A stretch of DNA of 64,000 nucleotides from Kitagawia praeruptora (lineage: Eukaryota; Streptophyta; Magnoliopsida; Apiales; Apiaceae), in contig CM075345.1 in NCBI GenBank assembly GCA_037693485.1, positions 81,846,001 to 81,910,000 of the forward strand. Reading direction: 5' to 3'. A program made the translations under genes and the position numbers. This document shows, piece by piece, positions 22,119-34,463 of the stretch (positions within the stretch are counted from its first letter, which is position 1; each line of letters opens with the position of its first letter). Below the pieces are notes generated by a model. It worked only from the letters and a program-made list of their open reading frames with translations, was not told where the DNA came from and did not search any database.

Positions 22119-24352
22119 TGTAAGAACCCGATTTTTGGGTAGAATTAAAACTTTTTATTATATAATGATGTGAGAATGAATAATGGTTACGACTACGATG
22201 TAACAGTTGTTCTTCCGAATGAATGGAATGGATTAAGATTCAAATGTTTATATGCCATGAGCCATGCACTTGGTTGATAACCTATATTAGAATAATCTAT
22301 CTCCTAGGAAATAAGATATGGTATTCCAAAGAGGTAGTAGATATTCTGATGTTATCCAAATCGATATATTTTATTAGTCCAGAGGTTCCGTGAAAGAGTT
22401 AAGGAACGCTCGAAAGAGGACAAGGACATTTTATTAAATATAAGGAATAAAAGAGAATAAGCAGTGAATAGTGTTTTTGGTGGAAATGAGAATATGATTA
22501 AGACGACGCCATATAGAAGTATTCAGAACGGATTTCGGAGTTCATATTCATGATCCAGGGGCGAGATAAGTGTATGTAAATGATATCAGATTCAGAAAAA
22601 TAGCACTTTTATTTTCTCCGAGATTTCCCTGGATACTGAATGATTTAAGGATTTAATAATGAGATTTAAGGAATTTAAATTCAAGGATTATTAAGAAAGA
22701 TTGAGAATGGTAGTAGAAATATTAAGGAGGTTTCCGGTAAAACCCTAAGTAGAAATCCTTGAGATATTCTTTCGAACGATCAATGAAAATGAGCAATAAC
22801 CGGACAAAGAAACAAGCAGAGGACCAAGAGACAAGCATGTGCAAGTGGATAAGGTCAAGTAACTAAGTAGTTACAAAGGTAACTAGCATACTTAGAAACT
22901 AACCAAGCAACTAAGCTTATAACATACACCATTCCACAAAATCACAACACTTGGCATGGGTGATGCATGAGATGAGCAAAGCACTTTAATAAAGTGGCTT
23001 TAGGCTAGATATTATCCATACAACACAATAATGCAAGATAAGATCAAGCAAAGCAAGAAACCAATTCCTTTTCTCTCATTCTCTCAAACTGCCCAGCAAG
23101 AACACCTCAAAGAAACAAATTCATATCTCCATTTCTATCCATGATAAAATCACCAAATTTTAACCATAACCTCTCCACTCCATGGGCAATATGCGCTCAA
23201 ATTTTCATGGTATTATAATGAGTGTAGCCTAGTAAAAACTCCTCCCCAAGAGAAGAAACCAAACTGTCCAGATTGTTTGATAGTTTCTGTGATGATTTTG
23301 AAACGGCCATATATCCTTCATTACTCAGTGAAATTTTGTGTTCTTTAGCTTTTTGGAAATCTGGTTAGATGCTCTACAACTCTCCTTTAGAAGCCTCGTC
23401 CAGAAAACCTCGGTAAGACCTTTGTTTTTCATGATCTTTCAGCTGGGTTATAGAAACTCTGAAAATCTCTAAGTATATTCTTGATAGTTTAAGCTTGGTT
23501 ATGGAGTTATAAGGACTAAACAAGGTTTATCAAGCCTATTACACTCTCCAAAGATGGTATAATTCTTAAGGACCCTAGATCTAGTTTTGAGATTTATGAT
23601 GTTCTTGGTAATTTAGAGATTAGTATGATTATAATGTTATATTAAGCATGATTAGCTAGTGGTTTAAGTTGATCTAAGTATGATGATGATTATGATGTTA
23701 AAGTCAGTAGTTCTTGGTCTTGTAAGATGGATTATATGATTAATGGATGTATGGTATGCCCGGTGTTGCTTGGTTTTGATGTTACGAATTTTGGAATGTT
23801 CGATTTATAGCCATCGTAATGCCGAAATTTCGTTAACCTTAAGAAATCGTTTAAAAGTAGCCATAACTCACTATCTAGCTTCGTGTTCTGCCATGATAAG
23901 TTAGATCATGTTATAAGCTTCGTTTTGATATAAAGATCAAGTGAAAAAGACTTACGATTTAGGAGTTATGGTTAAATTCGTAAAAGTGGTTCGAAACCGT
24001 AAAAGCAAGTTCGTAACTGAAATTGAACCTTCGAAAAATGAGTTATGCAGTGACGAAGCATGGTAATTAAATACTAGAGGTAAAAAGGAAGGTGTGAGAG
24101 GAAACCTCATGTCAAATGGATCGTTTTCCGATTTTATAAAAATGTTCGAATCAAGGTTAATTACGAATGAACCACTTAGAAGATCACTTAAGTATAACTT
24201 TGGTTATAACTTAGAAAGCGGGCGATAAAACTCGAGGTATAATCTTGGCTCATAAACGACCGACCTTAGAACTTATACGGCTGAGTATATACCAAGTGTA
24301 AGTATAAGGACATGCCTTAATAGCGAACAAGTGTCTGGTTAAAACGGTATTA

Positions 24353-24367
24353 ATAAGATTTACACTT
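24353..24367 (+). other. Pre-insertion (empty) site for element B
   Basis: ATAAGATTTACACTT corresponds to the 15-bp duplication around element B in the 5' LTR, with one substitution. Confidence 0.9.
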
Positions 24368-24928
24368 AGCTTCTTAAAAGCGTTAAGTGATTAACCTCGA
24401 ATGTTTTGATTATGTATAGATCACCGGACCACCCCGAGTCATGCCACTAGCATAAGCTGGAGTACCAGGCAAGTCTTCAATCAATTTGAAGTTGTTGTTG
24501 TGACAATATGTATATATATGTTGTTTTGTGATACATATGCCATAGCATGCATGCCTATCTTCGAGATATATATATTGTGATACTTGTTCCTTGAATTATT
24601 GTTGGCTTTTGAGCTGGATTGAAAAACTTATCGGTTATAAGCCGAATATTGCTAAGACCCTTAAGTGAAGGGCATCTGAATCTCATTCTTCGAGTAAAGA
24701 CCGGGAGTCGGTATTTCTGGATATATTGAGATTATTTTCAGAGGAAAATATTTAAGTAAATATTTTCCATTATTTATCTGATGAATATTATTTGTATATT
24801 CCTTTGGGATTATTTATGAATATTATTTTGAATATTCATTCGAACTTAAATTATTCAATAAATATTATTCAATTGAGCTTGCTTCAGTCAATGAATATTA
24901 TCTTCAATATCCGTTGAAAGTCGATTCA

Positions 24929-25553
24929 TCAATGAATATTATTTCGAATATTCATTTGATAATTAATTCTTCGATAAAGTATTATTAAGTGAATATTCAT
25001 TACTTATTCAATGAATATTACCTCGAATATCCATTTGATAATTATTTCTTCAATAAATATTATTATTAAATTGAAGATTCACTATTTGTCCAGTGAATAT
25101 GGTTTCAAATATTCATTTGGTAATTATTCCTTCAATCAGTATTATTAACTCGAATATTCATTATTTATTCAATGAATATTATTTCGAATATTCATTTGAT
25201 AATTATTCCTTCAATAAGCATTACTAAGTGAATATTCATTACTAGTACAATGAATATCACCTCGAACAATCGTTTGATAATTACTTCTTTAATAAATATT
25301 ATTACTAAATTAAAGATTCACTATTTGTTCAGTAAATATTGTTTCGAATATTCGTTCGAATCTTATTTATTTGATTTGATTATTCACTATTTGCTCAGTG
25401 AATATTATTTCGAATACTCATTCGAGTTATATTTAATTGTTAATTATTGTTAACTTGGATATTCACTATTTATTCAGTGAATATTATTTCGCATGTTCAT
25501 TCGAGCTTTATCTATTTGATAAGTATTATCAAGTTAAAATTCATTAATTATTT
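24929..25553 (+). repeat. AT-rich ~80-bp array, 3' LTR copy
   Basis: The same array as 14461-15085 at a constant offset of about 10,468 bp. No unit was gained or lost between the two LTRs in the part compared. Confidence 0.8.
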
Positions 25554-28036
25554 AATGAATATTATTTGTGAATATTTATTCGAGGATTATTCCGAGTAAT
25601 ATTTTTATATTAAGATTATTCCTCCAATATTCTAAGTTGATAAATATTCCTTGGGATATTTAATGAAATGAATTCTTCTATCTCGTTTCAGAGTGATTTA
25701 CTTCGTTCGAATATCATCTTCGACCCTCAAATATTAAATAAATTATCTCTGAATCCTATTATTATATTATCTTATCAAGGAAGGTTCTCAGAAACTCTAT
25801 TCTTCATTCAATTCTATCTCTCAAATTATAAGGGAACCTTACTTGAGAAATGTTATTTATCTTGTTGACTTCCCGGTCATAGATTCTTTGAAACTATTCT
25901 TTTCAATTGCAACTTGGTTGCTATTATTCATGGAATCTTGTGTACCCACTCATTATTCGAGGGGTAAGAATGTTGGAACAAGTTGGTATCCATTAACAAG
26001 CAGCAGCTTGGGAAATATTGGTGAATTTTCCTTTCCAACTAGATACGACTACTTTGTGGAGTCTTATCAACAAGTATTATACTTGGGGAAAGGGGACGAA
26101 CTTTAAATTTCAAGGTTATGGATGTGAAATGAACTAGGAGACGCGTAAGTGGTCGCGTGGCGTCGACCCAGCAATAGCCCAACCGTTGGCTTAAGGAGTT
26201 CCAGAGGGCGGTAGACAAGTAAATCCGTCGGAGCTACCTTCTACATGTAGTAAACGACTGATGAGATGCATGACATACGACTGATCATCGTAAACGTTAG
26301 GGCATCTGGCGCGGAAATTCTCCCGTATTAGTTCACTATTCAAAGTGGGAAATCTTCTCCAACACTATCTGTGTTGGCAGAGTGGAAAAGTGTTTAAAAC
26401 TGGAATTGCAATATTCTTCCTGTAAGTTCCTCTATTATGATGAATGATGCTATCTTGCTTATCTTTGACATAGCAGATATTTCCATAGATGATATAAATT
26501 GAGTTACCTTGTAACTTCATCCTTTACATTGTATTGGCATCATTTCCGTAAATGCATGGCATATGGTTTCAAAATATATCTTTGAACTGTCATATATATC
26601 ACTGTCAGTTATATTATTTTTGGTGGGCTATTGCTCACCCTTGCATTATTATTATTATATCACAACAACAGATAGATCTGACGGCCAGCACAAGGAGTAC
26701 TCGGTGTAAGCAGGGACAGCGGTTAGGGTTGCCTACTGATGACATGGACGACATTGCTGAGGTAGAAGCTACCAGTAGGCTAGACTGTCAGCTTTTGGTT
26801 TATCAGATGTATTTATGTAAATGGATGGCAAAGAGTATGTATTAGTAAATTGTAATTCTTTGGGTTGTGAGAACTCAAACTTGTGATTAATAATATTGAT
26901 AGTTACTCTGATTTCATCTCTGGACTATAACGGGTGTGTTTTATGTTGTGGTTTTGGGTCACAAGGTTGTAATTTAAATTATGTTGGTTTTGTGGATGGA
27001 TATTGAGACCGTAACGACCAGATCCCTGACCCCGGATCTGGGGGTGTTACACCAATTCTCCAATTTTGATAGCATCCACAACAATACTAACTCTTTAATC
27101 TTTGTTAGTTGTTCTTTCTTGTCTGAAATTTCTACCAATTTTCTATAAAGACCCAATATGGTTATACCAATATGTGTTCATGCTCTCTTATGAGCCTATC
27201 CTTTGAGATTAGACGTTCTTCACACTGAGATATGAACATATTATATCCATTTCCCACTAACGGTGATAGTATCGATTCATATACAACTTCTCCAGAACCT
27301 CGAATTTAATCTTGAATCTTCTATCTGACACAATTATTGGAGTACCACAGTACACTGCTTTTCTTTCAAATGAATTTGGACCAACTTTTCGATAGCATAA
27401 TCCTTAATCGATAGAGAGAAAACGAACTAATGCCATTATACGTCGTTAGTATTGTAATCGCATCTTGATCCGGTTTTGTTCCTTGTAATCACACCGTAAG
27501 ATCTTAATTCATCACCTAAAGGTTAACTTATTCTAACCCGATTGGCATACCTTCAAAACTATTTGAGATAATAAGAATCATGAAATTTTGAAGAGAAAAG
27601 ATTACATGTCATAGCAAATGTCCTACAATTGTGGTTATCAATTTATGAATTTTAAAGCAACATGATTTTAAATAAAAGAATAACTGAGAGATCAATATGA
27701 TCATATGAACCCGATGTTGCGTGTCTTAGCTCCGACATTTACAAATAAAGGTGGCCAGCCTTCTTGTAATACACAACACACCAGTGATGGTGTCCCATCC
27801 AACTTCTATCACACAGATAGATATACCTGGCGTTCCCTATAAATAGGGTTGTTCGTCTCAGTTAGAGAAAAAAAAATATGAAAGGAATTTCAAAGGTGTT
27901 ATTTCCAAAAAGAACAACCAGAAAGAAAGTACCGAACAAGGTGTTATATTGCAAAATAAAGTTATCCACCACTGGAAAAAATAAAAAAGTTGAAAACCTC
28001 AGGAATTTGAAAGTAGGTACCATAACAATCTCTGAA

Positions 28037-28140
28037 ACAATTGAAATCCAAAATGGGGGTTGAACACAAGTGTCAAAATACCACTGTAACAATTGAAATC
28101 CAAAATGGGGGTTGAACACAAGTGTCAAAATGCCACTGTT
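28037..28140 (+). repeat. 52-bp tandem duplication
   Basis: Two near-identical copies, 28037-28088 and 28089-28140, each starting ACAATTGAAATCC and containing GGGGGTTGAACACAAG. Confidence 0.85.
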
Positions 28141-28449
28141 TAGAAGAGGAAATATATCTTTTAACGGATGCCTCTTTAGGAGGGTTGTCAAAATAATTCA
28201 TAGAAAAGGAAGGTATTGCCAAGGTTTTTACATATGTGTTTTTTTTGTTTTTTGTTGGCTCCTCCGATGGTTCATCATCTAATTCTAAAATCTTCGTCTC
28301 CACGTCCTAAGGTTATCGATACCGTACCTCGTCGTTGACTCGTAATAATCTCTGAAGATTCCATAGTAGATATCTACAGCCGCAAGAAGTCCTATCCAGT
28401 TTAGCATAATCATCTTAAGTGAGCATGTCATCTCGACTCGTAATAGCCT

Positions 28450-28476
28450 TTTTTTTTTTTTTTTTGCTAAATACAA
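28450..28476 (-). mobile_element. 27-bp LINE-tail micro-insertion
   Basis: A T-run plus GCTAAATACAA (minus strand: a TTTAGC-like box followed by poly(A)) sits between two perfect copies of ACTCGTAATAGCCT (28436-28449 and 28477-28490). It has the structure of a target-primed insertion that stopped after the poly(A) and about ten more bases. Confidence 0.85.
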
Positions 28477-28668
28477 ACTCGTAATAGCCTCTGAAGATAT
28501 AATCCGTAACTCTCTTAAATATACGACCCAATGTTAAGACTGTCCCAACAATCTCAACTCAACTCTTTATGAGTTTACGTTCACGTGATCTTTTTCCTAA
28601 ATCTTTCTACCTAGAGGCTAATCCTAAATTCATTTATCTATTCTTGTTTTATTTGCCAAAACCTGTCA

Positions 28669-28680
28669 CTCTGATACCAA
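28669..28680 (-). other. gypsy#2 primer-binding site
   Basis: On the minus strand TTGGTATCAGAG follows the LTR end CTGTCACA after two bases (GG). It is of initiator Met tRNA type, like that of gypsy#1. Confidence 0.85.
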
Positions 28681-28682
28681 CC

Positions 28683-29652
28683 TGTGACAGCCCGTAAATC
28701 CGGTGTCACGAACTAATAACATGCATTGACATATAATATAAAATAAAGTGACACTCTCACAAGGCAGGATCTTTTCACAAGTTTTGGCTTTTAAAACAAG
28801 AATCTAAATTCAAATATTACAAACCTTAATAATACTAGTCCAAGAGTCTATCTGATTACATTACCCACTGTAGATTTTAGAAGTATTATTACAACTCAAA
28901 ATAACCCGTTAGCCTCCGAAAAACTACCTGCAGCGCACCAAACCTGAGCATATACTCTCTCGCGGGTCCACCTGTCCGCTTATGAGTGGTAGGGTAATCA
29001 CGAACCATCTCACTGTCTGTCTGTAGGTTTAGATGAATAAAGCAAGAGTGAGCAAAGAAAAGCTTAGGTATATATATAAATAACAGAATGTAAACCATTT
29101 TGAAGAGTATATAAATAATAGTTTGACAAGAATTAAATCATTTTATTTGCTTAGCGAATGAAAACCTGAGTGAACTAAGTTCAACAAGTGTAATTTTGAA
29201 CAGTAAGTTATACAACAGCTAGCAGCCTTAAAACATTGATAATAATACATATATCTCTTATCAAGAAGTTTTAATCACAAGACAGGTATTTGAAATCTAG
29301 AATCTTTCATCGTAGAATGGATATTTATCCAAAGCTTTTCTTCAAGCGAAATTTAGACTAATGTCTCAAATTATAGATAGTTGGAATTATTAGACGCTTT
29401 TCTCTAAGCCTAAGTTGGGGATCAGCCACTCAGACCCGAAACCTTTGTGCTATGCATTGGTTCCTAAATAAATAATCAATCCGGATATATAAAGCACTTA
29501 TTGACCATGGCTTTATAAAAAAAATGATGGGCCGGCGTCACCCGGTCCTCTTACGCTAATCTGCCGACATCTTGGCCTATTCTCAAGGTGCTGGGCCGGC
29601 GTCACGGTCCTCTTACGCAGTCATTCCAACTTCTATGTGAAAATAGGGAATC
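28683..29652 (-). mobile_element. gypsy#2 LTR, 3' portion
   Basis: The end of the LTR read on the minus strand, finishing GGGCTGTCACA at 28683. It is continuous with 47506-50435 once element D and its contents are removed; the net LTR is about 3.9 kb. A two-copy GGGCCGGCGTCAC motif lies at 29529-29618. Confidence 0.75.
29529..29618 (+). repeat. Two-copy GC-rich repeat in gypsy#2 LTR
   Basis: GGGCCGGCGTCAC followed by CGGTCCTCTTACGC occurs at 29529-29556 and, two bases shorter, at 29593-29618, in an otherwise AT-rich LTR. Confidence 0.75.
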
Positions 29653-30908
29653 TTTTTTTTTTTGCTAATTAAAATTTATACCATAGGAAAATGATTACAT
29701 CTCAAGGGGCATACCCCGTGATAAGTAACACCTACCTAACGGAACGACAAAGAGAAAACATTAATAATGCTAGATAAACTAGCAATCAACAACAACTAAT
29801 TAAAACCTAGGCAACTAAAACCTAGTCTGCATGCAAACAACCAACTAGATAAAACTAGCTAAAACCATAATAATAGAATCGCCAATTATTTTCCTCCTGG
29901 GGTGACCACCCCTGCTTCCTTGCACCATGCCCTTGTGAAAGGGGAGAGACAGTCTGCATACCAAAACCATCATGCAGTTGGTCCACGCGCGCGGGACCTC
30001 CTTTGGAACCAGCTCCATCATAAATCCTTCTCCTCAATGACCACATCAAGGTACATGTTCGCACAACCTCAACATATATAATACGCAGCAGCAAGCAAAC
30101 CGAATATGCCCTCTTGATAACCGGCAACTCAAAAGGACCAGTTTCCAACCCACTTGTAACAGACAAACGAGAATCACACAAAAAATTCATAATCAGGTCA
30201 TTTTCCATACCCATTTTTACCAGCAGATGGCTATCAGGGGAACCAGCCACCCTTATGTACACACACAAACTACACAAACCCTTAGAAGTCAGGTCTGCAC
30301 AAGTCCCGCAAACAACTTTCAAAACTGCAATGAAAGTCACATGAAGCCAGATCTTCATCGAAATGATAACAGCAATGTTGGAAGAAACAACATGTCCTTC
30401 TTTTCCATTAAGGTGATCACCATTAGGATTGCCAGCAGTTCGTTGAGTATCCTCAACTATATTCCTGATCAGACTCCCATTGTCTATCCCTCTTCGTGTG
30501 TCATCTTTGATTCCTGTCCTGTATAAAAACATGTACCAACGTACCCAACGCGCATTATCCCACTGATTCACACCATTATAGCAAACGATAGCAATTATGC
30601 TAAAATCCAAACCCCGGTCTATTGCCCAAGTAGCAACATCATCATCCAAATCTGTATACCCATTCTCAAAACTCAATACAGCTACATCTCCGCGCTGTTT
30701 CAAGAGAATAATGATTCGAAACAAACCATCATACATATGGTGGGCGTTAAAAATCCCAGCCATCCTCCGAAATTGGAGCATATGGCTTCCAAGCATTAAG
30801 AAGAATGACTCATACAAGATGAGACCCAACATCTGGGTTCCTTGGAACAGCTGAGTCTCAAACACCTCTACAACATCAAACGAAGACAAACGAGTCATCA
30901 ACATCACC
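29653..30908 (-). mobile_element. Element D: LINE-tailed element, 3' portion
   Basis: It starts at the T-run 29653-29663, with the hairpin at 29706-29717. It ends at the 17-bp duplication GAGTCATCAACATCACC (30892-30908), whose partner at 47235-47251 marks where D resumes. About 16.3 kb of later insertions (element F and its guests) separate the halves. The right end of D (near 47505) lacks the ATGAGAGTCG start, so D is probably 5'-truncated. I could not establish its own target duplication. Confidence 0.8.
29855..30908 (-). pseudogene. Element D cargo ORF, C-terminal 350 aa (split gene)
   Basis: The reading frame enters through the duplicated bases and reads MMLMT RLSSFDVVEVF, then hydrophobic and mixed sequence to a C-terminus rich in Arg, Gly and Trp. 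Its N-terminal part is at 47235-47505, where the frame ends RVMLMT, so the two halves keep phase. No domain is recognised. Hydrophobic runs resemble the type-2 proteins B and E, but no clear shared motif was found. Confidence 0.6.
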
Positions 30909-31356
30909 TGCAGAATAACTTTTTTTTTTTTACTAATTAAAATTTATACCATAGGCAAACAAATTACATCTCTAGGGGCATACCCCGCGATTTGAAACCC
31001 ATCCACCTAACGGAACAGCATGAGCTAAAAACATAGGAGAAACTAGATAAACTAGTTTAGACTAGTTTAAAAACATCAAAAAACAAAATAACTAAGCATA
31101 ACTACTTAGCAACTAAACAAGACTATGTAACTAGCCTGGGCACAAAAGAAAGAACTATGCCAACCTGGCATCTCATTTCGCACAATGCCACGTTCCTGGC
31201 AAATAACAACATAATATCCCCACTATGCCGCACATAGCAGACCTTAATCCACAACAGGTACTCAGATTGGAACCAGTCACCTTTTTCCACACTGCCATTA
31301 CTCAAACCAACAATGATGACCCTCACTTCAACAACAGAAGCTCTAGAGTCAATAGA

Positions 31357-32771
31357 CTATAGGCAGTCACTTCCTCCCAAACATAAAGTAACCCATAACA
31401 GTTTCTTGTTCAACCCAAACAACACAATGACATTGAAGTCTGTGTTAGTTCCCATTTTAAAACCTGCCACAAGAATGTGGACATAAATTCCCATAGTTTG
31501 AAAACTGCCCTGTTTCAAAACAGGGTGCATCATCAAAAAGATGCAGGCCACAAAGTGCAGTGCATCCACCTCATCTCGGAAGTAAGACCCATAGCTTCCA
31601 ACGTGTATGCTCAGATTGAGCATTCCAACATTAACAAACATTCGGCATTGAACGATACACAAAACATTAAAGCCAGTCATCCCCCCTTTGTTATCACAAA
31701 CGCATCCCACCAGGCCACAGACCCAGAAAATGGTAACTACACCAAATTGGACAAAAAGTCCAAAAACTAACCATCTGCATGCATACACAGAGCTGCAGTC
31801 AACATTGTTTGAAAGATCCCTTCCATCTTTGTTCTTCGCAGTAACAACATAAATGACGAAAAGAGCATAACTCTCATTTAAAGACAACCAGAACCCATTT
31901 GTTAACCGAGCGTACTCCACCCAACAACCCAAGACATTGTAGGCCTGAGCAGACCCCTTCATTTGAAAACCATCAGTCTTGACATCTCTTGCAGCAAACT
32001 TAATCCTCATTATAAATGCCCAAAGGCCCAAGCCAAGGCTACTAATAATTCCACCAGGATGCAATGAAAATAAATTCATTTTCTCATTGAGCAAAGGAAT
32101 GAGCCACACAAGTTTCTCTGGAACATCGACACACACAAACCATTCATCGCGCCAAAGAACAAGCAACATACAATCACATCGTTGTCCTTGTTGTAAATTA
32201 GGCCAACAGATAGCTCGCACTTTGGAACCTGTCAGCAGCATGTGGATAGAAAAACCCACAATCCAGAAATCTCCATGTCTCAAGACAGGATTAATCCACA
32301 TAAGTAGCAGTGCTTTAGCATGCACTACAACAACCAAATCAACTCGAAAAATAAGCCTGTAGCTTCTAATTCGAGCGTATTCAACAGTTTTGAAAGCAAT
32401 CTTTCGGTGAGACATATAATCAAACACTTGGACCCCATTGACAAAATCCACCTTGACTCCATTTATGAGTGGGTTTTGAGCCAAAGCAAACGCAATGACA
32501 GCCATAGCCCCTACAAACACCATGATATCATCCCCTCCTATGCAGAGTAAGGGAGACAAACTAGAATCAAGATCTTTGAACACACCAGAGAGGTACGTAA
32601 TCATCTTGAAATGAACCGAAAAGATGTAACCCATCTCAGCATCAAAGGAGACAACAAAAAGCCCCCTCTCTTGATTCGTGACATTGTAGATAACACTATA
32701 GCTCAAAGGAAATAAGCCCTCACAGGTCAGCCGAGGCAAATCCACCGATAAGACCCCGAAAGTACCCACAA
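31357..32771 (-). pseudogene. Element E type-2 cargo ORF, main part (split by LINE2)
   Basis: About 470 codons open to a stop at 31357. The first 25 codons are on the other side of LINE2 (34389-34463), and phase is preserved across the duplicated AGTACCCACAA. It shares GDDIMVFVGAMAVIAFAL and VFDYMSH with element B. It contains an internal repeat: INPVLRHGDFWIVGFSIHML and MHPVLKQGSFQTMGIYVHIL, each preceded by a SYR/SYF-type segment. It is strongly hydrophobic with many Cys and Trp. No known domain is visible. Apart from LINE2 no lesion is seen, so it was intact until that insertion. Confidence 0.7.
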
Positions 32772-34388
32772 AGAATATCCTTCGGACTACTGGCTTTCAA
32801 AGAGGCTCCTTTCCTATCACTTACCTAGGGTTGCCTCTCATTACTGGTAAACTAAATAGCAGGGACTGCTCATCCTTGGTGGCCAAGCTTTGCAAGAGGG
32901 TGGAATCGTGGATGGTGAGATTTCTCAATTTTGCAGGCCGCTTGATGCTGATTAAAGCGATCATGGCTAGTATTGTTGGCTACTGGAGCATGTATATATT
33001 TCTTCCCAAAGCTATCTTAAAGAAGATCAACAGTTTGTTCTTTAAATTCCTTTGGGGAGGATTCTATAAAGAATCGGGTAGGTGTCACTACAAAGTTGGC
33101 TGGGAAGATTGTTGCAAACCAAAAAGTGATGGGGGGTTGGGGATTAAAAATCTCTTCGAATGGAACCAGGCAGCTGTGTTACATCAGCTCTGGCGCCTGC
33201 TCCAACCCTCTGCTGACTCTCTTTGGATTTCTTGGTTTCATAAGGTGCTGATTCGTGATAAAGGTTTCTGGACTGCAAAGATGCCGTACAGGTGTAGTTG
33301 GATTGCAAGGAAAATTTTTAATGCTAGGCATCAGGCAATGAACTTTCTCAGTTTTGAAGTTGGAGTAAACTCTAATTTTCTTTTTTTGGCATGATCCATG
33401 GGCAAATAAAAAGCCCCTGGCTCTTGTCTCTCCTTTTGTGATCTCCACGGCTGAATCATCTAGTATGGTTAGTATTGGGGCGTATCTTAGTAATGGGGTA
33501 TGGCATCTCCCTCAATCAAATCACATGGATGTCATTGAAGTCAGGAACAGGGCTAGTATGGTTCAACTCCATGACAGGGATTGCATCACTTGGGATGGTC
33601 TCCAGCCAAAGCTTGTCAAACTGGCATCTATTTGGGCCTCTATTCGTGACTTAGGTCAATCTGCTGATTGGAGCGATCTAGTGTGGAATTCTCTCAACAT
33701 CCCAAAGTGCTCTTTTGTTACTTGGCTTGCTGTGAAGAATAGGCTGCTCACTAAAGAGCGTATGGTCCTTTTTGGCATGAATGTAGATCCGGTGTGCACT
33801 CTTTGTGGAACAGCTGTGGAGTCGATTAGTCACATGCTCACTACTTGTCCTTTTTCCTCCCTAGTAATGAGAGTTATTCCCTTTCCACTCCATGCGGATT
33901 GGGCTTACTGGCAGCGGGGTGACTTCTTTACTTGTCCTCTTAATGCAAAGCTTAAGGCCATTGCTGGTACTTTTCTGACGACATGTGTTTACAGTTTGTG
34001 GAAGGAGAGAAATTTCAGAAGCCATAATACTGGCCCAGGACATCCCTCTACCGTGCTCATTTCGAATGTTAAAGCCATTGTGAAGGAAAAACTTTTTACG
34101 AGTTCTTCCTTTAAAAATTGGGCCCGAGAAGACCCAACCCTTGTTCTTATGCTGTTCTAGTTCATTTGATTGATGTTGTTTCTTCCAGGTCTTGTGGACC
34201 GTGGTTAGTTGTCTGCTAGTTTATCTAGTTTTATCGATGTTTTCCATGTTGTTCTGTTTAGGCAGATGCTGGAATTCTTTGTTGTTTAATGTTTGCTGTT
34301 GATTTGTTGATTTCGCGGGGTATGCCCCTAGATATGTATTAGCTGTTCCTTCGTGGTATAAAATTTTAATTAGCAAAAAAAAAAAAAA
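32772..34388 (+). mobile_element. LINE2: 5'-truncated LINE inserted in element E
   Basis: 1.6 kb starting AGAATATCCTTCGG, which matches LINE1 from about 7875, and ending with the tail (hairpin 34317-34328) and poly(A). AGTACCCACAA flanks it (32761-32771 and 34389-34399). It is very similar to LINE1. Confidence 0.93.
32831..34160 (+). pseudogene. LINE2 ORF2 C-terminal part
   Basis: This is the RT thumb/connection and C-terminal finger region (LPLITGKLNSRDC, GGFYKESGRCHYKVGW, CTLCGTAVESISHMLTTC). A run of T at about 33380-33386 shifts the frame relative to LINE1 (FLFLA against the expected FLFWHDPW); coding resumes at 33438. It ends LVLMLF. It is truncated and non-functional. Confidence 0.9.
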
Positions 34389-34463
34389 AGTACCCACAAT
34401 ACCATTTCCAAAATTCACAAAGCTAAATTCATTAGAAGAAATAGATACAGGCAATAAACCCAT
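34389..34463 (-). pseudogene. Element E cargo ORF, N-terminal 25 codons
   Basis: It starts MGLLPVSISSNEF at 34463, preceded by an ATATTTCTTATATTATATC leader, and runs into the poly(A) of LINE2. It joins in phase to 32771. Confidence 0.75.

Larger units (their letters stand above)
22119..27051 (+). mobile_element. gypsy#1 3' LTR (about 4.93 kb), complete
   Basis: It starts TGTAAGAACCCG and ends GGGTGTTACA. It is unusually long for a chromovirus LTR. It lacks elements LINE1 and B that interrupt the 5' LTR, so both arrived after gypsy#1. The empty site for B is at 24353-24367. No credible gene is present; the repeated short ORFs in the AT-rich part are not coding. Confidence 0.93.
27052..28682 (-). 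mobile_element. gypsy#2 internal region (part), non-coding as seen
   Basis: The piece between the right edge of gypsy#1 and the primer-binding site of the minus-strand gypsy#2. I see no gag or pol domain. Around 27740-27870, read on the minus strand, it shares a block with gypsy#1 near 21335-21450, including ATCTATCTGTGTGATAGAAG. It also holds a 52-bp tandem duplication and a 27-bp LINE-tail insertion. Confidence 0.6.
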
